Assembly (NCBI GenBank): GCA_012295275.1
Contig: CM022678.1
Location: forward strand, 4,676,223-4,740,222
Reading direction: 5' to 3'
Length of the DNA: 64,000 bases
Source of the DNA: Chrysomallon squamiferum
Lineage: Eukaryota; Mollusca; Gastropoda; Neomphalida; Peltospiridae
Of the stretch, positions 46,858 to 59,984 are shown in pieces; position 1 is the stretch's first letter; every line of letters starts with the position of its first letter. A program made the position numbers and the translations under genes. Under the pieces are notes generated by a model that did not search any database, had not been told where the DNA came from, and saw only the letters and a program-made list of their open reading frames with translations.

Positions 46858-47401
46858 CTAAAAAATCAATTCAGTGTATTCTGAGTAAATCTTCTGTCGA
46901 CTGTCTGCAAATATTTGTTTCTAAAACGCAAATATAATAATAAAAAGAAGAACAAGAACAAGAAGAAGAAGAAGAACAACAACAACAACAAAGAAGAAGA
47001 AGATGAAAAAGAAAAAGAAGAGGAAGAAAAGATAATGCAATCGACAGAGGAAATGACATAACTACATATTTTTATCTTAATAACTTACCGAAACGTTGCA
47101 TGCTCGTATAATTTTCAAATGTCGAATAATTAACTTCATCACCGTGTAACAAACAGACGTTGTCAGTGGTTGAATAGAAAATACTTCGGCAGCCAGGACG
47201 ATGATAGCAATTTGCTGCGCACTGTAATCTTCCTCGGGCTGTCATTTCTTTTAAACTTTGTGATTTGGGTTTTAAATCTCGGAAGAATGGTGATTCGGGG
47301 AAATCGGTTCGAACGTTGCCAGAAGCTGGACAGAGTTCGGAGGAAACAGAGGCCTCAAACAGGATGAAAATCGTAAGTGAGATACTCTTCACAGAAGTCA
47401 T

Positions 47402-48319
47402 AGTTGACGTTGTGTTTGTTGGCACCGGGTAAATCAGAGTGTTGTCGATCTTGCCTTGTGCACAAATAGATCGGAGCTGTATTTGCCTTCAATATTGATT
47501 TATTGGAATACTCTTTGTGTTTTGAGGAAGATAATTGATTATTCGTTTCCTTTCTTTCGGTTGGATCTGTAAGTCCTTGTACAAAAGAATAACATGTTTT
47601 AATGAGTGCTTCGTCGCAACGGCCGATATGAAATATATAAATACTGTGATAGAATTAAACTTGAAGAAATGAAGTGTGTGCGTTTTTTTTCTTGAGAAAA
47701 CATTAACAAGTAATTGCTTTCCATCAATTCCATGAAAGCTAATTATCTGTTTTTATTTTTCTAATAGATTCAATCAAAGAATAAATGTTTTATCTTTGAC
47801 TACACTCCAGTACAAAGAGGAATTTTCACTGATGCATGAAATTTGATGCAGTAAAATAAATGTAGTAGATAACATACAAGCCTTACTGTTACACAATAAA
47901 TATTTAACTTTAATTCCAATAATCATAATAAAATTGATTTATATGTACTGAATCGTAATTAAAATCTCAAACACTATACATTTTCTATAATCCATGGACT
48001 GCAGTTGTTTTACAGTTATAATAAAACAGTTTCGTTTTCTTTTCCTTTTTCTAGCTACATGTGTGATGACGTGATATCCAGCTTGTTATTGCTGGTTCAC
48101 AACAATTAAGATTGAAATTATTGAAAAGCATTGTAGTTTGAAATATTCAAAGAAAAACGTTTCAAATGAATCGTAACATAAGTATTTATAATCTAATTTT
48201 CAAAACAAAGTAGAAAACAGAAGACATGCCAGAATCAACACCATAACGAACATTAATTCACACAGACTTCACATATCTCGCTATATGTCCACGTATTACT
48301 GTGTTTTCATCAAACAGTG
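47402..48319 (-). promoter_or_regulatory. Conserved 5' flank of gene 11
   Basis: Reverse complement of 16.8-17.79 kb and related to the blocks upstream of gene 1 and the ghosts. The TATTTATATA element on the minus strand (about 47632-47643) lies about 235 bases before the ATG. A promoter role is inference. Confidence 0.4.
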
Positions 48320-48511
48320 GGACGAAGTAAGATTGTCTTATTTTTCATAACTGTTCTTTATTTTCGAAACTGCAGTGACTTTTTCAGTAGTCAGAACATT
48401 TCTGACCAACCACGGACCTTTGTAAGTTTCAGATCAGTTGTCAGCTGAACTGTCCAAGTCTTTGTTCTTTTGTACGGAAATAACAACCATTGTGCCAGTC
48501 AAGACCATCAC
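48320..48511 (-). pseudogene. Relic exon 5 (mirror copy)
   Basis: Minus strand reads GDGLDWHNGCYFRTKEQ then loses frame, with scraps of the KIR end near 48330. It is the inverted partner of 16614-16798 and shares its frameshift, so the damage predates the inverted duplication. Confidence 0.75.
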
Positions 48512-48931
48512 CTAAAAAACAATTATTGCAATACTTTTTATGCCTCTCATTAATCTAACCTCACTCTCATACAAAAATCAGACTATTCAAATAAAAATTA
48601 AACTTTTTAAATAGTTAAAACTTTCCTGACTTTAATAACGAGGTTACTTCGTTTTCCTATTCTGTATTGTAACAACAATATCCACAATCACTACAATATC
48701 AGCAACACAAAAAACAGAAGCAGAAATAATAATAAGAAGAAGAAGAAAAAGAAGAAGAAGAAAAAGAACAAAAACAACACCGAGGTCGTGCATCTTTTAG
48801 ACCTGCACCACATCCAAAACTAGTTTCTAATCTGTTCTTTTTTCCTTCTTCTTCTCCTGTTTTTGTTAAGAATTCCTTTTCTGTGAACGAATACATATAT
48901 TTGTCCACTACTTCGTTTTTATATTTTTGGT

Positions 48932-49275
48932 ACTATCACGTGATGCCGTCAAGCCAATCAGTGTCTACTGTGAAATTATTAATGGAGGACGGCTGGTAAG
49001 TCAGAAATACCTTGATGTAAACAAACAAAAACACACTCAGAAACACATCTGCAGCTATCTAGGCTCCCTGATATATGGAGTTCCTATACAGCAACTTAAA
49101 TTGTGAAACATATCTTTAATGGCAGGCAATCATTTCACCTCGCCATATTGAGAGGCCTGTTTCCACTACGTCACAGTTTCTTCAACGACAATGTTTGTTT
49201 TGCGCATGGTGACGATGTTTTTCAGTCTACTTTTGACGATTGTCCAGGAGTTCGACGTTACAGTAAACTGTTATT
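48932..49275 (+). pseudogene. Relic exon 2 end and relic PAN exon 1 end
   Basis: 48932-48995 reads [20 protein letters not shown] followed by a GTAAGT donor, the 3' half of exon 2. At about 49160-49275 a separate scrap reads DNVCFAHGDDVFQSTFDDCP then GVRRYSKL, the 3' end of a PAN exon without its GTAAG donor. Their order is reversed relative to a real gene, so they are independent fragments. Confidence 0.7.
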
Positions 49276-50685
49276 TTAATGAAGTCATTAGTCTCAGAAA
49301 ATGTTTACATTAATAGCTGTGATATATCTGTCTTTGTGCTAAGTAAAGAATAAAGATGTTTGTTGTCTTAGATGTTTTATTCTGTCTTTCCCTCTGTCAG
49401 ACCTTGTTGATCTATTTTTCTGCATATGAAAATAAGAATCGGTGTTAATAATGGACAGAAGATAAGGAATTTGTGTGTACTGAATATGATAATGTTTATC
49501 GACAATTCTAATCCTAATTACTAAAAATGATTCTCTGGAGAGAAGTTTTTCAGTAAAAGCAAGAGAAAGCAACATGATTAAACATGGCGGAAAGTCCAAT
49601 TATAATAACATATACATCTTCCTCTTTATCGTAAACAAAGCAACACATAACTATTGATTATAATGACTTTAAACTACCATTCAGTCATTAAACAAAACCT
49701 GTAAAGACTGGGTATTTTTGTCATACTTTAGGACATACAAACAAATATTGTTATTCAAAGTTCAGTTAATTATTCCTTCATATTAGATTTGTTTTACTAT
49801 AACCATCTTCAGACAGCAACAAAATTACCTTTGTACTGGAAAAATAACCAATTATTAAAAATTAATTCGTTCATTGCTTCTATCCTTCGATTAGAAACTT
49901 TACATCGATGTCCCGCTTTAACGAGTGCATCTTACCATTGACGTTCGTGAAACAGAACTGTTAAAAAAATATGTATTCTTTTTATGAAGAATTATTTTAT
50001 TTTTATTCTATTCTATTTTATTCTATTCTATTCTATTTATTTATTTATTATACATGGACCCCTGCTCCTCGTGATTTCATTTTCACCTTCGTAGAGTCAT
50101 GATATACGTTTTGCAGTCGTCTGTAGGCTAATTTTATTTTTGAATTTGTAATTTTGTAGCTTAATTCTAAGCCTCGCTGGGAGAAGTTTCAGTGAACATT
50201 TTACTACATTTTCTTAAGAACTAAAAAATTCGTAAGAACTAAAAAATGACATAAAATGAATAAACTCACTCTGACTTGTCCGATAAGCTCATTTTTCTTT
50301 CGTATGATAATGTTATGAGACTGCAATTTATTAGACGCTGATCAGGAAACATGTGTTCCTCGCTTTTAAAATCCCCAGTAACACTATTAAAGCTCAGAAG
50401 AAATATCACCATGTCACACTCAAAATAACGACAGACTTGGAACAAAACAAACGGACAAAGAATTAGAGGGAAAAAGTCTTCAAAGAAAAAAAATATATAT
50501 ACAGCCATGTAAAAATATATCATTTAAAGACCAGGAGCAAATTTCATTTTATAGTTTTAGTTTATATTTAACGGTCTCTATGAGATAAGGGCTCATGTAG
50601 TAGACACAGATCATAGATTTTTTTTCCCAGTGGTTCTTATTTAACTTGGACTAGATTGTATTGTCTTTCTTCGTTACTGATTCAG
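49276..50685. other. Inverted copy of 14.28-15.25 kb, no gene
   Basis: 49.62-50.57 kb is the reverse complement of 14.28-15.25 kb. At about 50580 it switches to sequence that is the reverse complement of intron 2 of gene 3 (11288-11400), which leads into exon 3 of the fragment below. No exon is seen in 49276-50685. Confidence 0.65.
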
Positions 50686-50943
50686 GTATTTCAGCGAAGG
50701 ACTGACGGATCGGAAGATTTCTACCGAACTTGGAATGAATATAAAGACGGTTTTGGAAATTTGAACAATGAGTTCTGGCAGGGTGCGTTCTATTCTATTT
50801 AATTGTTTGACGCACAGAAAGATTAGTGAATGCATGTGTGAGTTTTGAAGACGAAACATTCTTTTAATATTGATTTTGTGTCATTATGAAGTGAACATTT
50901 TATTACAAACATTTATTGTTATTGTTACTATTATTCCTATTAC

Positions 50944-51007
<64 letters not shown>

Positions 51008-51989
51008 GTTAGGTAACACCAATATTCACAGAATGACTACTCAAGGACTTTATGAACTGAGGGTAGATTTAGAAGATTTTGAAGGGAACAAGACCTACGC
51101 TTCCTACAAGAATTTCTCCATAGCAGGAGAAGAAAAAAATGTCCAGTTCTCAGCAGCCAATTACAGTGGAACTGCTGGTACTGTGATTTGAAATTACATC
51201 ATCCTCTAGATATTGTTTACGTTAATAATAACATTTGACGTTAACCTTTTCTTCTATTTGGTTTTCTTTTGACCATTGTCACTTTCATTTTCTTCATCAT
51301 TGTCATTATTAGCACTATTGTCATTATTGTTATAATGATCATCATCATTATCATTATCATTAATATTATTATTAAAATCATTATTACGAGAATTGTCATC
51401 ATCATCCTCTACACCACTTTTAAGGATTTCAATATTGCAAATGTAATTATAAAAAAAAAGAAAAAAAAAAGAAGATGAAGCTTTCATATTATTCACGTTT
51501 AAAGGTCGGAAGTGCTGAAAAAAAAAATGTTAACCCAAAACTTACTTAGTAGTTAGGAAAGTAATTATTAAGTATTTTATATTATCTCTATTTATTGATG
51601 CAGTCAGATACTCAGTAAACGTGTATTACTTTACTAATTTGTCATGTGTGGATATGAATCAGACGGAGACTAATCAAAAGAAATACATCAACTGTTTCCT
51701 TTTCTTTTCTCATCTTTTTTTTTCTTATTTTTCTGCAGCTGATGCTCTGGAGTGGCACAACGGTTGTTATTTCAGCACAAAAGATGAAGACAATTTGCTT
51801 TTGGACTGTGCTCAACTAAGTAACGGCGCGAGGTGGTACAAATCTTGCTTCCGTTCCAATTTAAATGGCATGTACAGAAAAACGAAGAATGAACCAGGTA
51901 CAATTTCATGGTTCGATCCGAACTACGGTTCGGCGATGACATTAAAAAGAACAGTTATGAAAATAAGACCGTCTAACTTTGTGCCATAG
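50686..51989 (+). pseudogene. Headless fibrinogen-domain gene 12 (exons 3-5)
   Basis: Exon 3 (50686-50782), exon 4 (51013-51177) and exon 5 (51739-51989, 251 nt, the shortest) are open with good splice borders and correct phases. No exon 1 or 2 lies in the 1.4 kb upstream; that side is an inverted block from elsewhere. Exon 5 is divergent: KDEDNLLLDCAQ in the calcium-loop region, GARWYKSC, SNLNGMY, and a distinctive SWFDPNYGSAM in place of the WW..W stretch, ending KIRPSNFVP. Without a signal peptide or PAN domain it is probably dead, unless it is spliced to a distant upstream exon. The nearest upstream exon 1 is on the other strand. Confidence 0.75.
50940..51008. repeat. (ATT)n microsatellite
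   Basis: ATT tract in intron 3 of the headless gene, abutting the exon 4 acceptor. Confidence 0.93.
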
Positions 51990-53340
51990 TTTGAACAAGG
52001 CACAAAATACGTGGACACACAACAGAGAGAGAGATGCGAAGTCTGCGAAATACTGATCAATGTCGTGTAGATTACGGTTTTTCTTATCTTTTCTACTTTT
52101 TTCTTTTTAATCTTTTTTTGAATTAATAAATCTTTATGCAGTAATTTGTTGTTTGTTTTTTTCACTGATTTTTTTGTTCACGTTTGTGTAAGAAAATATA
52201 TTTCAGATATTTCAATCTTATATGCTGTAAACTAAAATTGTCGTAAACTAAAATAATGAAATTGTTTTAATTCCATTATATACGCACCGTTTCATCGTCA
52301 CCGACTGAATGCTATATACTGATCGTTAAAATAACTTTGAAATGTTAGAATCCAAACATTAACCAAACCTGAACATTTTCATCAGTTTTATCACACTTTA
52401 ATACATGTAAACTAATATTATTATTCAACGTTCAGTTAATTATTCCTGGTAGAACCACGTGATTGCTGTGTTAAACATTATATTTTATTTACTGCCTCAA
52501 TGTTCAGACACGAATCGACAGCAGTGACAGTAATGCATAGTATCCAATCAAATATTAAACATTTATTCGTTGATTATATCTGCCTTTCTGTTAGAAAGCT
52601 ACAAATCGATATCTCTATTACAAAAACTATCGAATCAGTTGCTAGAGCATAAATCCTATGCATAAACAAAAACAACTGAAGCAGATAGGTTCTGCGTTCA
52701 TTTTCTATCAAACAGCAGTTGATTGGTTTACCTTTAATTCCACGATACACACTGCATGTGTCAACATTTAAGTACAGAACAGCTGCAGCTAACTACATTC
52801 AGTTTACGACAACAAAGAAAACAGGCGATGTAGTTAATTTGTAAGAAAAGAAAATATTGTAGTTCAACAATTAGCTTGCATTTACCGTTATGACGACATG
52901 AAGCACGTCAAGCACAACGTGTATGAAGACGACAGCAACGACGTCATGTATGTCTTCTCTGACAATCGCTTCTGCCATTATTTTGTTCCTCTGTGTACAG
53001 AAATGTCGTCAAAGAAATTAATTCGTTCGTTGTTTATATTCTTCTATCACAATGTTTACATTGGTGACGGGCTTTAAAGAAAATACTTTATTATTTATGT
53101 TTATGCAACGCAAATGGAAAAACACATACTCTGTTTTAGGAAATAAAAAATACTTCTTACTTAGATTAAGCTGCCTGGTCATGGTAGAAAAATGAAGATC
53201 GAGAGGAGAGAAAAACAAAATGAACGAAAAGAGGATTGCGAATATGAAAATGGATAAAAAAATAAATAAATAAATAATAAAAAAATATTATCAAAGTAAT
53301 AATAATAAAAAAAGTATTGTAATTAAAAATACTTGTACTA
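51990..53340. other. Intergenic, no gene seen
   Basis: Contains the 3' flank of the headless gene (AATAAA near 52123-52128) and sequence with scattered similarity to family flanks (ACCACGTGAT, ATTAAACATTTATTCGTTGAT). No exon is supported. Confidence 0.5.
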
Positions 53341-54295
53341 CCTGTTCGATTACACTATTTTCAGGCAATTGGAAATTCTTGTCTTCTTCTACTGCTAAAG
53401 AGATATTCATAGAAGGACGCATGCAATCTTCAAATTCATCTAAAGTCATAAAATCCTAGAGTAATCAGATAATCAATGTTAGTGTTACCTAATAATAATA
53501 ACGATAATAATAATAATAACGATACTAATAATAATAACAATAATAATAACAATAATAATAATAACAATAATAATAATAATCATTATTAAGTTGTTGATAA
53601 TAATATCATTATCAGATAACATCTATTTTTCTAGAATAGGTATATAAAACAAACGAGTTATTATGCTGTCTTGAAAACTGGTGTTGGTATTTACTGATCT
53701 CTCCAGGTATCAAAAAAAGTAATTATGTTTAAACATACCCAGCCAGAGCTCATTGTTTAAGTCTCCGAAACCGTCTTTATATTCATGGCAAATTCTATAG
53801 AAATCGTTTGATCTGTCAGTTCTTACACGAAAAACCTGAGTCTGTGATTGAGAAACAATAACTGTAAGACAGTGCTGATAATGGTAGCACGACCATATTC
53901 TAGATGTATATAAACTGTTAGCTGTAAATGTCTGTCTGGGTGTACGTTTGAATGCGTGTCTCTCTATCTGTATATAATTTAGCTTTATATCAAGAGAATC
54001 CTCCCTTACTAATTTCGCAGTACATTCTGATTAGCTTTCCGGTGACACGTGACTTTACCAAATAAATCCCATTAGCATGAAGTGCTGTCTTCAAAACATC
54101 GTAAGATATTATGGCGATTCGTCGAAATCGGTTTCATCGTTGCCAAAAGTTGTACAGGATGAAAATGATGAGTGAAGTTAAAACTTGTTGTCTTTGTTGT
54201 CTGTAAAGATAAATCAGTGTAATATGGAAAAAGACGTGTGGATAAAATGCAAAGTTATATGATTATATCTGTAATAATAATAATAATAATAATAA

Positions 54296-54326
<31 letters not shown>

Positions 54327-54525
54327 AAAGACGATAACAATGTAATGCACACTCTGATCGTGTTGAGGTTATCATTTCTAGTATGTCCTGGATCTTGGGT
54401 TCCACGTTCTGAAATAATGGTGATTCGCGAAGGACAGATTCTACTGAACCAGAAGCTGGACAGACATCAGTTACAGTCTTGGTATTTAAGAGGATGAAAA
54501 TGGTGACTGTTACGTTCAAGAACAT
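53341..54525 (-). pseudogene. PAN-fibrinogen pseudogene 13 (scattered exon relics)
   Basis: A decayed exon 4 (about 53341-53488) keeps its acceptor but many codons are gone. Exon 3 (53739-53835, 97 nt) is fully open with both splice sites (VFRVRTDRSNDFYR, DGFGDLNNELWLG). Exon 2 (about 53998-54105) is open but has lost its donor and first codons (NGIYLVKSRVTGK). At 54108-54175 there is a scrap of one exon 1 (signal peptide and ETDFDESP). At 54329-54525 lies the 5' half of another exon 1 (ATG at 54525, [20 protein letters not shown]), which runs into GAA repeats at YRLS. No exon 5 is found downstream. Confidence 0.75.
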
Positions 54526-55341
54526 GATCAAATGTCTTCTTCTTTCAAGGCCTTCTCAGTCGTCATTTCACATGATGATCAAGTCGATGAGTGATTGAGA
54601 GTTCTGTACAGTTTCTTTCAAATCAATTTTTTTTTTACTGATGTTTGAAGATTATCCACGAATGCTAAGTAACAGTAAATTTGTTTATTAGTTAATGTGA
54701 TAACGTCAAAAAGGTTTTATTTCAGTAACTGATACATTTGGGATCAGCTACAAAAATAGGTAAAGTAAAGGACGTAGTGGTATGAGTGGACGTAGTGGTT
54801 GTCGAAACCATTTCTTGTTAACTTACGTCTTAGAACTCGGTGCATTACTTATTTTAAAAGTGTGTATATGTACTTGTGTGTGTGTGTGTGTATGTGTGTG
54901 TGTGTGTGTGTGTGTATTCACTCAAAATACTAAAATACTAAAGTTTTTCAATATCATTCCTCTATTTAGAATGTCGAGTAATATAATACATTGCAATACT
55001 ACTTTATTTTTCATATTTCATTAGGAGATATGTCTTTGAATTGAAGAAATGTGTGTGTTTAAAACAAATAAAAGTTGTTCTTCTTATTATTATTTTCCCC
55101 TTCGATACGAAGATGTAATTTTATTTCAGACTGCTCGTTCTGTATAGGTTTAGTGATCAGTGAATCAGTCATCTGCCGATGTGCCAAATTTTAGAAGTTA
55201 TTTAATTTTATTTTTCAGATTGTTCTTCCAAAAATCAACGAACCTAAGAGAATAAATTTACAGTGACAAATCATGACTTGATTAGAAGCTTATCTATTTC
55301 AATTTAAATTAAAATAATAATAATAATAATGATGATAATAA

Positions 55342-55385
<44 letters not shown>

Positions 55386-56367
55386 GTAAATAAATAAATA
55401 ATAAATAAATAAATAAATAATAATACTTAGTTACTGGTGACAAGTAAGATTAATTCATTTCAAAATTTCGATAACAGCATAAGCTTGAAATAACTCGTGC
55501 GAAAAAAGGAAATTTTGGTGCATGTAAGTAAACGGTATGTTAATAAGAATAACAGTCTGCTAGAGAGCATCTTCCGATATGGATATAACATCACTGGTCT
55601 AATATATTATTGACAAAAAAACTTATAAACCAATGTAGTTTCAACACTGTATATTTACTTATCTGTACTAAATGTTCTGTTGGACAGATTTAATACAAGT
55701 TTATTCTGTTATCTTAATTTGCCTGTATCACATTGTGAAATAAATTAGTTTTCCACATGTCACAAGTTAACCGTGTGCGTGGTTGTGTTGGGTTTTTAAT
55801 TAAATTAACAGTAGATAAATCTCTGTATCTACCATTCTGATCGATCTATGTAGATCAGATGTTCGTAAAGTACATAATGAAATCAGTTCAGTCAAACATC
55901 ATAGAAGTGCAGGATTCAGGTGTAAGCTAATAAAATATACATATATATATATTAACAAAACAAAAAAAGAGGGTGGACAGAACAATAAAAACAAAAGCTA
56001 AAATGAGAAGTAAAAATAAATGTGTATCTGATTAAATCCGTATTCTAACCAACCCCTCTATTCATCTTTGGGTCTTCCCTCGCTTTCATACCTACGGCCC
56101 TTAGATAAAACAAAAACAAACCAAAACTAATAAATCAATGAAATTTTAAAATAAATGTTGTTGTAACAAGCTGAGATTTGACGTCAAATGACGTGCCAGA
56201 TTGACAACTATTGCTATACATTTCACACTCACACCAAAGTTATCCACATTTCTAAGAAGACAGACAGAAACAATGATCAGCTCTAAGGTATGTATCTATG
56301 ATATTTACATTATGCCAATACAAATCTACATTTTATATATATAGGAATAGTTATTATATATATATAA

Positions 56368-56400
<33 letters not shown>

Positions 56401-56783
56401 TATATATAGGTTTCACAATTTTCGTTGAGACAAAAGATATAGTTATAATTCGAAATGTTTTTTTTTTTTTTCCCCTGTTGTCTGATTTTAAAAAGTGAAG
56501 GAACATAAGGTTCACGATTTTTTTTTTTTTTTTTTTTTAGGGCGTTTGTATTTTCTTTTATTAGACACCCAGTACTCAATGTTTTTTTTTTTTAAATTTT
56601 TTTTTTTTCTCTTGATGGGGTGTGAAATATTCATTCATTCATTCAGATATAGCGGATATTATAAATCTAATGAACGTCGTTAAATAAAACATTACTTGTT
56701 CTGCATGTACCAATTAAGATATATAGAATATATTAAAAACTATCTTATTTACTGTCATCATTTTATTTCTAGTTACCTGGAAA
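54526..56783. other. Intergenic, no gene seen
   Basis: Low-complexity DNA: (TG)n at about 54876-54915, TAA and ATAA tracts at 55310-55420, CATA/TA at 56360-56410 and several T tracts. No family exon is recognised, and the family similarity stops here. Confidence 0.5.
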
Positions 56784-56939
56784 ATGAAGATGTTGGCTAG
56801 TTCGACGTTGCTACAGTATTCTGGATTTATTTTCATCATTTTAACTACGACAACAGCTACATGTGGTAATTACTTCTTTATACAATAAATACATTAATTA
56901 ATTAATTTAAATTAAATAATAAATTTATAAAAATAAATT

Positions 56940-57001
<62 letters not shown>

Positions 57002-58667
57002 GAACGATGAAGAAGAAGACAACGTCATTCTTCTCTCTATTAAAAATAGATATTACAGGCATTCTGATTTCACGTTCCAGACTCTTGCTGGAGACACGTC
57101 TTTACGAATGACGAAAATGGCGTTAGACAAAACGGTTCTCTTTCTGAACTGGTATCTGCCGTTCAAAGTGGGCACCGAGTGAAGGTAGTCACTGGAAAAT
57201 ACTCTTCAGAGGCAGACACCGCAGAGATTAGACCGGGGCTGGTTTCAGTTCAATTTTTCAATCAAACAGGCGGACACGAATCAACCGTTCTTCTTCTGGC
57301 AGAAAGCGGACACGACTGGATCGGTGACGACTCGAATATCCAAGTCCTCTCAAGAAACCTCTCTTAGCAAAACAGAAAAGAAAACAATGAGATGGTTCGT
57401 TGACACTAGGCCGTGGACAAAAGTTTTATCCACCAACGAAAACGGCGAAGTAACTTTTGGATCGAAACGTGATCTGAGAAGCGCTGTTGAAAAAGGCGCG
57501 GACGTACGCGTAGCCGTGCAGTTTGAATACAAGAGAAGGCGGGCGCCGAGTAAAAGACACCATGGATCAGGTCACAGACAAGGCGGGTTGTGGCCCCATC
57601 GACACCATGGATCAGGTCACAGACAAGGCGGTTTGTGGCCGCATCGACACCATGGATCAGGTCACAGACAAGGCGGTTTGTGGCCGCATCGACACCATGG
57701 ATCAGATCACAGACATGGTAGATGGCGGTGGGAAAAGCAGATAAGAACTGTCGTACGTCATGGCGGGTTGTGGCCGCATCGACACCATGGATCAGATCAC
57801 AGACAAGGCGGGATGTGGCCGCATATACACCATGGATCAGATCACAGACAAGGAGGTTTCTGGCCGCATCAACACCATGGATCAGATCACAGACATGGTA
57901 GATGGCGGTGGGAAAAGCAGATAAGAACTGTCGTACGTCATGGCGGGTTGTGGCCGCATCGACACCATGGATCAGGTCACAGACAAGGCGGGATGTGGCC
58001 GCATCGACACCATGGATCAGATCACAGACATGGTGGATGGCGGTGGCAAAAGCAGCGCAGAACTGTCGTACGTCATGGCGGGTTGTGGCCGCATCGACAC
58101 CATGGATCAGATGACAGACAAGGCGGGTTGTGGCCGCATCGACACCATGGATCAGATCACAGGCAAGGCGGGTTGTGGCCGCATCGACACCATGGATCGG
58201 ATCACAGACATGCGTATCGTGCACAACCCATTTTGGCGCTGATGTCCGAATACAACAAAACATGGACTCCGAGTAAAAGACACATTGGTTCGTGGGGAAG
58301 AGGTGGAATGCAGGGGTGGCATAGTCACCACGGAAAAGGTCATCGACAGCATGGATCAGGTCACAGGCACCGTGGATCAGGTCATCAACATGGCGGATGG
58401 CACAGACCGCCTAGATCAGATCGACGATATGATGATGGCTCACACGAAACTACTGAACAGGGCTGGATTGTCTTTCAGGCTAAGGATCCGGAGCTAGGTC
58501 CTTCTGGAGATATTACTGCTGAGTTAGTTCAGGAAGTTGGATCAAAGGAAGTCATGATCGTCACGACTCAAGGAAATGTCGACATCTATCAGACACGTCA
58601 ATGGAAGGACATACACGACGGACACGTCTCTGTAAAACAAGCTGTCAACTGGTTTGTCAACTATTAA
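56784..58667 (+). CDS. Secreted two-domain protein with coding minisatellite (unnamed, probable frameshift)
   Basis: Exon 1 (56784-56865) encodes a signal peptide (MKMLASSTLLQYSGF, hydrophobic, ending TTATC). A 215-nt GT-AG intron follows, and exon 2 starts at 57081. The first part reads SCWRHVFTNDENGVRQNGSL then a region rich in Ser/Val, in a frame that stops at 57365-57367. The next frame is open from 57189 to 58667. It carries MRWFVDTRPWTKVLSTNENG, then GSKRDLRSAVEKGADVRVAV, a 15-residue His/Gly/Trp repeat (HHGSGHRQGGLWPHR type) and a C-terminal part ending AVNWFVNY. TN(D/E)NG..GS..L.SAV..G..V+V occurs in both halves, so two related domains are present. The frames must switch between about 57240 and 57300, which implies an indel, a sequencing error or a damaged gene. 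I do not recognise a named family. Confidence 0.6.
57558..58215 (+). repeat. 45-bp coding minisatellite with 90-bp variant units
   Basis: Units start CACCATGGATCAG at 57558, 57603, 57648, 57693, 57783, 57828, 57873, 57963, 58008, 58098, 58143 and 58188. Nine steps are 45 bp and three (57693, 57873, 58008) are 90 bp, with an inserted GGTGGGAAAAGCAG-type segment, giving a higher-order pattern. It is much richer in GC than its surroundings. Because 45 and 90 are multiples of three, the frame is kept. One frame reads HHGSGHRQGGLWPHR; another reads DTMDQVTDKAGCGRI. Confidence 0.95.

Positions 58668-59984
<1,317 letters not shown>

Larger units (their letters stand above)
44171..47401 (-). pseudogene. 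PAN-fibrinogen gene 11 with nonsense codon in exon 3
   Basis: Exons are 47089-47401, 46511-46650, 45268-45364, 44950-45114 and 44171-44439 (984 nt). All splice borders and frames are kept. However, the fourth codon of exon 3, CGA in other copies (VFQRR), is TGA at 45353-45355, giving VFQ then stop. A product would have the signal peptide, PAN domain and the first 50 or so residues of the fibrinogen domain only. The last base of exon 4 is A instead of G, which weakens its donor. Exon 5 keeps DCA-type Cys but has Trp for the WYxxC Cys (GGCWYRYW). It is the mirror copy of intact gene 5. Confidence 0.85.

Noticed and set aside
52000-56780. tRNA or other RNA genes in the gene-poor stretches
   Set aside because: I looked for tRNA-like A and B box patterns and hairpins by eye and found none I could support.
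57406-58263. Antisense open frame of about 285 codons opposite the minisatellite
   Set aside because: It exists because the unit length is a multiple of three; it has no signal peptide, no similarity outside the array and no supporting gene structure.
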